From: Truepera sp. bin119
GTDB lineage: Bacteria; Deinococcota; Deinococci; Deinococcales; Trueperaceae
Assembly: GCA_002239005.1 (NCBI GenBank)
Contig: MPNL01000031.1
Coordinates: 1 to 37,424 of the forward strand
Length of the DNA: 37,424 bases
Direction: 5' to 3'
The notes beneath the pieces are model-generated. The model was given only the letters and a program-made list of their open reading frames with translations. It did not search any database and was not told the DNA's origin. This document shows positions 31,463 through 37,424 of the stretch, piece after piece; position 1 is the first letter of the stretch, and every line of letters starts with the position of its first letter. The position numbers and the translations under genes were made by a program.

Positions 31463-32368
31463 TTGAGGCTTATGGAGGATCTGGTGACCCAGAGACGGCT
31501 TGAGCGGGCGCGGGACTTCATCTGGCGGAACGCGCGGCTGATCGACAGGCACCTCTTTGCCTATCTGTTCGATGACGGTCCGCGGGGACCGATCTTGGCG
31601 GCTCTCCGGGCCTACCGGAATCCGGACGGCGGCTTCGGCAACGCCCTCGAGCCCGACAAGCGCTGCCCCGACAGCCAGCCGGTCGACGGTGAGGTCGCCC
31701 TCTGGCTCCTCGACCTGATCGACGGCTTCGCTGATCCGATGATCCCCGAGCTATGCGACTGGTTGGGCCGGACCTCGACCGACTCCGGGGGCCTGCCCTT
31801 CGCCCTCGAGAGTGTGAATGACTACCCGCACGCCCCGTGGTGGGAGGTGCCTGCCGGTCCCCCCGCCTCGCTCAACCCGACCGCAGCCATCATCGGCCTG
31901 CTCACCAAGCATCGGGTCGACCACCCCTGGGTGGAACGGGGGACCGAGTTCTGCTGGCGTGCCCTCGAGGCGGGCCAGCCGACGGGGTTCCACAACCTGA
32001 TGCCTGTTATCACCTTCCTCGAGTATGCCCATGACCGGGCACGGGCCGAGCGCGGGCTGGAACAGATCCGGGCCCACCTGCTCTCCTCCGACGAGATAGA
32101 GCGTGACCTCCAGGCGAAGGGCTATGTCCACCCCCCGCTCGACTGGGCCCCCGCTCCGCGCGGCTTCAGCTATCGCCTATTCCGCAGAGATGAACTCGCT
32201 GCAGGCCTCGAGGCGCTGGCTGAGGCCCAGTGCGACGACGGCGGCTGGCCGATCAAGTGGCCTACCGTTAGCACGGCTGTCGAGCTCGAGTGGCGGGGGA
32301 GGGTGACCATCAACGCCCTGCTCACGCTCCGCGCCTATGCGGAGGTGGGGCTGCCCGGGCCCGGCTGA
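31463..32368 (+). CDS. Terpene-cyclase-like alpha/alpha-barrel protein
   Basis: 301 aa from TTG 31463 (or 298 aa from ATG 31472, which has GAGG upstream). Two blocks recall the QW repeats of squalene-hopene cyclases and prenyltransferases: AYRNPDGGFGNALEPD and AEAQCDDGGWPIKW. The protein is helical and soluble by eye. The DxDD catalytic motif of true cyclases is not present, so it may be a binding or unrelated member of the fold. The function is unknown. It runs towards the kinase homologue, with 8 bp between their ends. Confidence 0.7.
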   Translation: MRLMEDLVTQRRLERARDFIWRNARLIDRHLFAYLFDDGPRGPILAALRAYRNPDGGFGNALEPDKRCPDSQPVDGEVALWLLDLIDGFADPMIPELCDWLGRTSTDSGGLPFALESVNDYPHAPWWEVPAGPPASLNPTAAIIGLLTKHRVDHPWVERGTEFCWRALEAGQPTGFHNLMPVITFLEYAHDRARAERGLEQIRAHLLSSDEIERDLQAKGYVHPPLDWAPAPRGFSYRLFRRDELAAGLEALAEAQCDDGGWPIKWPTVSTAVELEWRGRVTINALLTLRAYAEVGLPGPG

Positions 32369-32376
32369 AGGCAGGG

Positions 32377-33165
32377 TCAGAGCCTCGACAGTTCTGCTGC
32401 CGCCAGCCTGGCGACGGCTAGGGCCGGGGTGGGCTCGTCGCCGGCCTCGAGTGCCCAGACTGCAGAGAGCCCAGCGTAGGCCAGAATCCATTTGAGCAGC
32501 CGCGGACGCTCCAGCCCCGCCGCTTCAGCGACGACCTGTGACTGCCGCACAAGCCGCCCAGGTGCCGTGGCCGTCGCCCGATCGGGGTTTAGGAAGGTGT
32601 TGGCGAAATCGAAGCCGCGCTCGCCGACGAGGCCCTTCGGGTCGATGGCGAGCCAGCCGTGAGAGCCGAAGGGCAGGATGTTGCCGTGGTGGATATCGCC
32701 GTGCAGGGTAGTTAGCTCGCGTGGAGCGGCCAGCAACTCCTGAGCCGTCGCGGCGGCTCGTTTCAGGATGCCCTCGGTGGCTCCTTCGAGTGCCCGGAAC
32801 CATCGGGGCAGTGGTACCCGCTCAGGCGGGGGGTCGCGGCGCGGCGCGTGAAGCCGGGCAGCGACGCGGCAGATGATCCGACTTGCCTCGTCATCATGAC
32901 CCCCCTTCGCCAGCTCGACCAGCTGGCCCCGGTCGTCGCTGCGCTCTAGGAGTAGCACGTCCCCCTCGTGGGCCAGCACGCGTGCCGCTCCATCTCCACA
33001 CCACCAGACCATGAGCAGTCCGCCCCGACTCTCTTCAGCTATCTTGGCGATCTTGAGCATGGCAGGGGTGTCGCCCCGGCGTACGGGGAGCAACCGGCTG
33101 CTGTTGGTGATGATGGGGTCGCCGTCCGGTTCGAGCTGCCAGCGCTCGAGGTGCTCGTCGAACAC
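32377..33165 (-). CDS. Aminoglycoside/hydroxyurea phosphotransferase-family kinase
   Basis: 262 aa from a GTG. The protein-kinase-like fold is readable: AMLKIAKIAEE with the ATP-binding Lys, LTTLHGDIHHGNIL as the catalytic loop (HGD..H.N), and WLAIDPKGLVGERGFD with the metal-binding Asp in IDPKG(L/I)xGE, the mark of the APH(6)/hydroxyurea kinase family. True members inactivate streptomycin. Many chromosomal homologues have no known drug activity, so resistance is not claimed. TAGCCT lies 4 nt before the GTG. Confidence 0.85.
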   Translation of the reverse strand: MFDEHLERWQLEPDGDPIITNSSRLLPVRRGDTPAMLKIAKIAEESRGGLLMVWWCGDGAARVLAHEGDVLLLERSDDRGQLVELAKGGHDDEASRIICRVAARLHAPRRDPPPERVPLPRWFRALEGATEGILKRAAATAQELLAAPRELTTLHGDIHHGNILPFGSHGWLAIDPKGLVGERGFDFANTFLNPDRATATAPGRLVRQSQVVAEAAGLERPRLLKWILAYAGLSAVWALEAGDEPTPALAVARLAAAELSRL

Positions 33166-33203
33166 GATAAGGCTAGCCTTTCATGGCGAGATAGTCCGGC
33201 TGG

Positions 33204-33976
33204 CTATTCGGCGAACCGGGCGCTGAGCCCCCCGTCGATCACAATCTCCGTGCCCGTTAGGTAGCTGGCCTCGTCACTGGCGACGAAGGCGACCAGGTTG
33301 GCGACCTCCGCAGGTGCGGCGATCCTGCCGAGGGGCTGGTTGTCGAGGACCCGTGCCCGGAACGCCTCGGGGTCCTCCTGGCGGTTCAGGAAGTCCTCGA
33401 CCAGCGGCGTCCCCACCCAGCCGGGGCTGACCGCGACCACCCTGACCCCCCGCCTGCCCCAGTCGAGCGCCAGGCTCCGGGTCATGCCCACCAATCCCGA
33501 CTTCGCCACTGCGTAAGGGAACACCCCATAGGTGGTCATGGTCGCGTGGACGCTCGCGATATTGACGATGACTCCCTTGCCCAGCTCAAGCTGGGGGAGG
33601 GCGTACTTGCAGCAGAGCCAGGCCCCCTTGAGATCGACGCCCAGGGCGCATCCCACTCGCTTGAGGTCATCTTAGTAGCGTCATAGAAGAAGGTGGTTCC
33701 GGCGTTGTTCACGAGGATATCGAGCTGTCCGAAACGGTTTAGGGTCGCCTCGACTGCGGCCCGCACCGAGTCTTCGTCGGTGATGTCGGTGCGGACGGCC
33801 ATCGCACTCAGCCCGGAAGCGGCGATCTGGCTGGCGGCCCGAGCGCCAGCGCCCTCGAGCAGATCGGCGACTACTACCGATGCACCCTCCCGGGCCATCT
33901 TTTCGGCGATCGCTCGGCCGATACCCTGCGCCGCCCCGGTGACGAACGCGACCTTGCCTTCCAGCCGCAGGCTCAC
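33204..33976 (-). pseudogene. Short-chain dehydrogenase/reductase gene with a frameshift
   Basis: The first part (33976 down to about 33645) has VAFVTGAAQGIGRAIAEKMA (NAD(P)-binding glycine motif), DILVNNAGTTFFYDATK and SSEWDA. The second part, in another frame, continues LGVDLKGAWLCCKYAL, SVHATMTTYGVFPYAVAKSGLVGMTRSLA with the catalytic YxxxK, and ends EIVIDGGLSARFAE. One missing base near 33643-33650, inside the expected EWD..L.VDLKG block, explains the jump. With it restored, the enzyme would be a complete SDR of about 257 aa. It may be a real inactivation or a sequencing error. GGGAGGTC before the GTG is a good ribosome-binding site. Confidence 0.85.
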
Positions 33977-34379
33977 TTAAGACCTCCCGTCGATCCCCTC
34001 TTCAGGGCCAGGGGGCGTGATCATGGGGGAGCTGCCGAAGAGCTGGTAACCCCGTATAGCCCGGGTCATCGGCTGCCATCATAGCCAGTTGGGACTGTTG
34101 TTGTGCCGGGGTGCAGATCTCGGACTTTGGCAGGCGCCTTAGCTCCCTAAGGGGGCCCGGCAGTTTCAGGGATGCTTTGGCAGAGTCGAACTCGACCTCT
34201 CGCGACAGCAGCCGACCGGTCCAGAGGCCGCTGCAGAGTCTGTTCGGGAGTCGTACTGTAGATTGTGCGCCAGGAGTGGATGGGTGGGACCCCCCACCTC
34301 TTCGAGGCGAGTCCCGGACGGTCGTACCCTATCAGTATGGAGTAGCCGGTCGGATCGGACAGGCGCGAGGAGGTTGCCT
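33977..34379. other. 403-bp divergent region
   Basis: It lies between the SDR and dioxygenase genes. TACCCT at about 34327-34332 lies 6 nt before an ATG that is followed at once by GAG TAG, so a leaderless two-codon ORF may precede the dioxygenase gene; this could be chance. A small hairpin (CTTAG / CTAAG) lies near 34138-34151. No other gene is supported. Confidence 0.35.
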
Positions 34380-35177
34380 ATGTTGACGCCCGAACAGGTG
34401 CAGCAGTTCCGCGAGCGGGGCTACGTAGCCGTGGAGCGATTCTTCGATGGGACCGAGTTGAGCGCCATGCTCTCCGAGCTCGAACGCTTCCGGCGCGAGG
34501 GCTTGGGCCGCAACGTCGCGACCGATGGCGATGGGAGAACCCACTCTGCCACCGCAGTCAACTACCAGATCATCCCCTTAAATGACAAGAGCGACCTGTT
34601 CCGGGCGCTCCCGTTCCACGCCGACGTGCTCACGGCTGTGGGACAGCTCATCGGTGAGCCATTCATGCGTCAGCTCGATCAGATTTTCCTCAAACCGGGT
34701 CGGAGTGGGGCCGGCACCGACTGGCACCAGGACAACGCCTACTTCGAGATCAGCGACCCCACCATGGGGACCGCCATGTGGATCGCTCTCCACGACGCCA
34801 CCCTTGAGAATGGCACCCTTCACGTGGTGCCGAATAGTCACCGGGAGGTGTTCGAGCATGAGCGGGACCCAGGGAGTGATCACCATATTCGTATGAGAGT
34901 CGATGAGGAGCGGGCGGTCCCGGTAATCCTGCCGGCCGGGGGGGCGGTCTTTTTCAACTACGGGATCGCCCACGCAACCAAGCGGAATGACACCGACCGG
35001 GAGCGGGCGGGTCTGGCATACCACTTCCTGCGGACCGACTACCTGATCCCGGGTTGGGAGAGTAGCTGGGAGTTAGTCCACCTGACGGGCCCGGAGGCGA
35101 GCGGGGGGGAGCGCGAGTACGGTACGCGGGTGGCAGGGTCTTGGGCGGACGAGGTGAGGAGGCTCACGGAGAGATAG
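34380..35177 (+). CDS. Phytanoyl-CoA dioxygenase (PhyH)-family Fe(II)/2-oxoglutarate oxygenase
   Basis: 265 aa from the ATG at 34380, preceded by GAGGAGG; the frame is open to 34263. FRERGYVAVERFFDGTEL is the family start. The metal triad is TDWHQDNAYF (His, Asp) and YGIAHATKRN (His); the oxoglutarate-binding Arg fits in DRERAGLAYHFLRTD. GTLHVVPNSHRE lies between. It hydroxylates a small molecule using oxygen and 2-oxoglutarate; the substrate is unknown. It converges with the isomerase gene with 2 bp between stops. Confidence 0.9.
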   Translation: MLTPEQVQQFRERGYVAVERFFDGTELSAMLSELERFRREGLGRNVATDGDGRTHSATAVNYQIIPLNDKSDLFRALPFHADVLTAVGQLIGEPFMRQLDQIFLKPGRSGAGTDWHQDNAYFEISDPTMGTAMWIALHDATLENGTLHVVPNSHREVFEHERDPGSDHHIRMRVDEERAVPVILPAGGAVFFNYGIAHATKRNDTDRERAGLAYHFLRTDYLIPGWESSWELVHLTGPEASGGEREYGTRVAGSWADEVRRLTER

Positions 35178-35179
35178 GC

Positions 35180-36010
35180 TCAGATCCTGGCCCAGACCTC
35201 CTGCAGACTCTTTGCCGTAGCGGCACAGGCCTGATCGGCGGTCAACTGCTGGAGTTTGGGGCTGAAGGGTTCGACGCCGACGGGTCCGTCGTAGCCGATC
35301 TCCGACAGGGCCCCCAGGAAGGTGGCGATGTCGATCACGCCGGTCGCGCCCGGCAGGGTGCGGACCTGATCGAGTTGCTCGTCTCTGGGAACATCGGGTG
35401 CGTCGTTTAGGTGCACCTCGACGACTCGCTCCGGGTCGAGGCCGCGCAGATCCTCCACGGTCTCGTGCGCGGTGTGCCAGTGGAAGCTGTCGAGGAGGAA
35501 GCCGGTGTTGGGTCCGACCGCCGCGCAGAGCTCCTCCATCTCGGCCATCGTGTGTGCAAACGGGTAGCGCTGGCTCGACCACAGGGTCTTGGGCCCTACG
35601 TACTCGAGACCCAGCCGGATCCCGTAATCTGCGAGCACCTCCGCAGCGGGCCTAAGTCGGTTCGCGTGGAGGTCGAAGTTCTGGCGGTAGGTGAGGACAT
35701 CGGAGCAGGGTACGATCCAGGTGGAAGTCCTTAGCACGCCCAGCTTAGCGGCCGTCATAGCTAGCTCCGGCAGCGCTGCCATTCCGCTGGCGTAGTGAGC
35801 CTCGTCGCTGCGGAAGTCGACAGGGAAGCCCCAGGCGGCGAGCCGGACGCCGCGCTCGGTGGCGAGGTCGGCCACCTCAGCGACACCGAGGTCGGTGGCC
35901 TCGCGGATGTCGATAGTGCAGCCCTCAAAGCCGTGCTTCGCGGCGAGGTCTAAGGCTTCTGGAAGTTTCACCCGGAGTCCGATGGCGTCGGGGAGGAGGG
36001 TTGGGTACAT
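35180..36010 (-). CDS. Sugar-phosphate isomerase/epimerase-like TIM-barrel protein
   Basis: 276 aa with AAAGGA before the ATG. It is a xylose-isomerase-like barrel (AP endonuclease family 2). The expected metal ligands are in GLEYVG (Glu), LLDSFHW (Asp and His), EVHLNDAP (His) and GPVGVEPF (Glu). The nearest functions known to me are IolE/IolI, ketose epimerases and related enzymes. With the SDR and PhyH genes next to it, a sugar or cyclitol breakdown role is plausible, but this is inference. Confidence 0.88.
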   Translation of the reverse strand: MYPTLLPDAIGLRVKLPEALDLAAKHGFEGCTIDIREATDLGVAEVADLATERGVRLAAWGFPVDFRSDEAHYASGMAALPELAMTAAKLGVLRTSTWIVPCSDVLTYRQNFDLHANRLRPAAEVLADYGIRLGLEYVGPKTLWSSQRYPFAHTMAEMEELCAAVGPNTGFLLDSFHWHTAHETVEDLRGLDPERVVEVHLNDAPDVPRDEQLDQVRTLPGATGVIDIATFLGALSEIGYDGPVGVEPFSPKLQQLTADQACAATAKSLQEVWARI

Positions 36011-36359
36011 GGGGGGTCCTTTCGCTGGGCTGGTTATGCGGGCCCGGTATGGGCTGGTAGCGGCGGATGGGAGGGCGTCTATCGTGCTCCTGAAGGCTAC
36101 CTCTTCTCGAAGTGGACTCTGGCGATATCAACCGCCCCGTCAGCGTTAAGGACTTGTGGCCCCGCTCGGGCTGGGTAGCGGGTCTGCACCTGCGAGACTT
36201 CGCCGGGGAGCCTCGCACCGCTACTGAGGGTTGGGTGCGCCTCTTCGAACTCTCGCTGCCACTGAGCCGAGGCGCTCTGGGTGGAGAGGTTAGTGCGGTG
36301 GCTTTGGCGGCGCGCCCGCTGACAGCTTAGCGAGAGGCTGTCGAGGTCGGGCTGCACCT
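36011..36359. other. 349-bp stretch without a supported gene
   Basis: An open frame on the - strand (36097-36357) has no recognisable motif and no ribosome-binding site. It could be a remnant. No terminator or repeat is evident. Confidence 0.35.
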
Positions 36360-36836
36360 TCAGCGGGGCTCTCCTCGCCTGATCCAGGGGGTCGGGAGAG
36401 CTAGGTCGTTTCGGATGCGGTCGCTGAACTGACCGGTATGGTGCTGCAGGTGCCGGATGTTATAGAACTGGAGCTCGAGCTTGCTAAACGGCAGCCAGGC
36501 AAAGCCGGAGTCTCCCTGAGCAAGGTCGAGCGCGTCGACCGCCGCCGGTACTCCGCTATGGACACAGGTGGCGTAGTCGAGAACGTCGGGCTTGCTGAGC
36601 ACTGCTAGATCCTTGCACGAGAGATCGCCATAGTTGTCTTTATGCAGAGGCGATGGCGTGAAGGCGGACTCGGACGCCTGCAGGTAGAGGTCGGTGTAGA
36701 AGAGGGCGTGGTAGGCCACGTGCCAGAAGGCATTCTGGTAGCGCGGGTCGGTCCAGAGCTGGTCACTGCACTGCTCGATGGTCGACTTGAGCATGTCGAG
36801 CGCGGCCTGGTACTGGCTGGTAACGGCCTCTTTCAA
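36360..36836 (-). CDS. DinB-like (YfiT-type) four-helix protein
   Basis: 158 aa from the TTG at 36836, chosen because GGAGGT lies 6 nt before it and the family part starts there; a longer frame to 36974 lacks a ribosome-binding site. NAFWHVAYHALFYTDLYL and LQFYNIRHLQHHTGQFSDRIR hold the spaced His residues that bind a metal in DinB-type proteins. Many act as thiol S-transferases with bacillithiol or mycothiol; others have no known role. It lies at the edge of the region that ends in IS debris. Confidence 0.75.
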   Translation of the reverse strand: MKEAVTSQYQAALDMLKSTIEQCSDQLWTDPRYQNAFWHVAYHALFYTDLYLQASESAFTPSPLHKDNYGDLSCKDLAVLSKPDVLDYATCVHSGVPAAVDALDLAQGDSGFAWLPFSKLELQFYNIRHLQHHTGQFSDRIRNDLALPTPWIRRGEPR

Positions 36837-37142
36837 GGGCGACCTCCGGGGGCATGAATTCGGCTGGTAATCGGCCTCATCATATCCGGCCTGAGCGAGC
36901 TCCTTAGGTCCTGTGTGGAGCTTGGCACTTCGCAGAGGGGCGCTGTCGCTCGGTGCTAGCGGTCCCTGGAACACGCCAAGGGGCTAGAGCTCCTCCTCGG
37001 CCTCTAGGTAGCTAAGAGTTTGAACGGAAAGTCATTGTTCCCAGGAGCAACCGAACTTTCCAACCAGTTGACATCTTGCTACCCGCCGCATCAGAAACCG
37101 GCAGATGGCCAGCTTCACCCAAGCTACCGAACTGGCAACAGT

Positions 37143-37173
37143 TCGAAGGGCGGATTCTCGCTTTCGCTCGGAT
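37143..37173 (-). repeat. Longer inserted unit (28-31 bp)
   Basis: It lies between the DFE and TVASSVAW codons. It contains GGCGGATTCTCGCTTTCGCT on the + strand. The exact ends are uncertain because TCGA occurs at both sides; removing about 28-31 nt joins DFE to (I)TVASSVAWVKLA as in the family. It partly resembles 1532-1551 and 217-234. Confidence 0.5.
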
Positions 37174-37183
37174 CTCGAAGTCC

Positions 37184-37201
37184 AAAAACAGACTCTTCGG
37201 G
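37184..37201 (+). repeat. 18-bp inserted unit, copy 3
   Basis: AAAAACAGACTCTTCGGG. Removing it changes RRLA-NPKSLFL-DFE to RRLAKDFE, the family consensus. Confidence 0.75.
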
Positions 37202-37243
37202 TTGGCTAGACGCCGACAGCGACCCAGCCAGGCAAAGGTCCTT

Positions 37244-37261
37244 AAAGACGGACTCTTCGGG
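37244..37261 (+). repeat. 18-bp inserted unit, copy 4
   Basis: AAAGACGGACTCTTCGGG. Removing it changes RRWVV-DPKSPSL-RTFAWL to RRWVVERTFAWL and restores the catalytic Glu. Confidence 0.8.
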
Positions 37262-37298
37262 TCAACCACCCAGCGACGAGATAGAACGGTAAAGCCCT

Positions 37299-37316
37299 AA
37301 AGACGGACTCTTCGGG
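37299..37316 (+). repeat. 18-bp inserted unit, copy 5
   Basis: AAAGACGGACTCTTCGGG, identical to copy 4. Removing it deletes an in-frame TAG and gives KPKGEKGFTVLSRRW. Confidence 0.8.
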
Positions 37317-37424
37317 TCTCTCCCTTGGGTTTGACCACGATCTCGAGTAGATCGGAGAGTCCCAACTTCTTTGACCTCCCCGCTAGTTTCGGACCCGCAT
37401 AGCCACCATCGGCAAACAGCTTCT

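Larger units (their letters stand above)
37032..37424 (-). mobile_element. 3' part of an IS5-type transposase, interrupted by short units
   Basis: Read from the right edge, frames give KLFADGGYAGPKL, LGLSDLLEIVVKPKGE, GFTVLSRRWVV, RTFAWLGRCRRLA, DFE, then ASSVAWVKLAICRFLMRR and a stop near 37032-37034. These are the C-terminal blocks of IS5-family transposases, with the catalytic Glu in the VERTFAW block. Three 18-bp units and one 28-31-bp unit interrupt it. The unit at 37299 adds an in-frame stop and the one at 37143 shifts the frame, so the gene is dead. The 5' half is off the window. It is a different subgroup from the left remnant. Confidence 0.8.

Noticed and set aside
31267-31521. Upstream extension of the suhB frame
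   Set aside because: The extra residues have no family similarity, and the -10 box 6 nt before the ATG at 31266 fits the local leaderless pattern.
217-37316. CRISPR array from the spaced 18-bp units
   Set aside because: The intervals are unequal, the units interrupt a transposase coding frame, and the sequence between them is transposase, not unique spacers.
1-37424. The two transposase remnants at the ends being one gene split across a circular molecule
   Set aside because: Read across the junction the order would fit, but the N-terminal blocks (PTYQTCHRRFQ type) and the C-terminal blocks (RRWVVERTFAWLGRCRRLAKDFE type) belong to different IS5 subgroups as I recall them. A closure test with reads would settle it.

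Overview
This high-GC window looks like chromosomal DNA from a member of the Deinococcota (Deinococcus/Truepera/Thermus side); that is an inference. Two things in the sequence support it. First, a very large SlpA-type envelope protein at 14461-19221 has a signal peptide, one SLH domain, an Ala-rich coiled coil and a C-terminal outer-membrane-barrel-like region. Second, about a dozen genes have a TANNNT -10 box only 5-9 nt before the start codon (usually 6), so their mRNAs should be leaderless or nearly so, as is common in that phylum. Remaining genes are mostly housekeeping. No tRNA, rRNA or CRISPR array was recognised.

Layout. 1-1856 is a decayed accessory stretch: the 5' part of a dead IS5-type transposase, a staphylococcal-nuclease-like gene next to an ankyrin gene, and about 460 bp of debris. 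1857-4142 is a yqeK / LCP / rsfS operon. 4143-7842 holds a lipobox-less secreted protein of unknown function, trpF, a cluster of four perfect DnaA boxes, a cupin and surE. 8022-12521 holds a thioredoxin-like protein, a BatA/VWA membrane protein, rodA, a membrane coiled-coil protein and a MIP18/SufT-like protein. 12679-14062 is thyX-rlmH. 14063-19267 is slpA with a long leader and a strong terminator. 19281-23705 holds a lipid kinase, a left-handed beta-helix protein, a rhomboid protease, long HPF, an HxlR regulator and minD-minE. 23827-28389 holds a UvrD/PcrA helicase, a cytochrome P450 and two small unknown genes. 28429-32368 holds a cysteine synthase, a DEDDy exonuclease-WYL-like fusion overlapping an inositol-monophosphatase gene, and a terpene-cyclase-like protein. 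32377-36836 holds an aminoglycoside/hydroxyurea kinase homologue, a frameshifted SDR, a PhyH dioxygenase, a sugar-isomerase-like protein and a DinB-like protein. 37032-37424 is the 3' part of a second, different IS5-type transposase.

How genes work together. Envelope and division genes dominate (LCP, RodA, VWA protein, SlpA, MinD/MinE, rhomboid). Ribosome-state genes (rsfS, hpf, rlmH) and nucleotide or DNA genes (thyX, surE, yqeK, uvrD) are scattered among them. The right third looks accessory and catabolic.

The most unusual signal is a family of 18-bp units (core AARGACGGAYTC.TCGGG) sitting inside the two transposase remnants. Removing each unit restores the local transposase reading expected from the family. 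Other copies lie in the debris at 1405-1551. This looks like a short, precisely inserting repeat.
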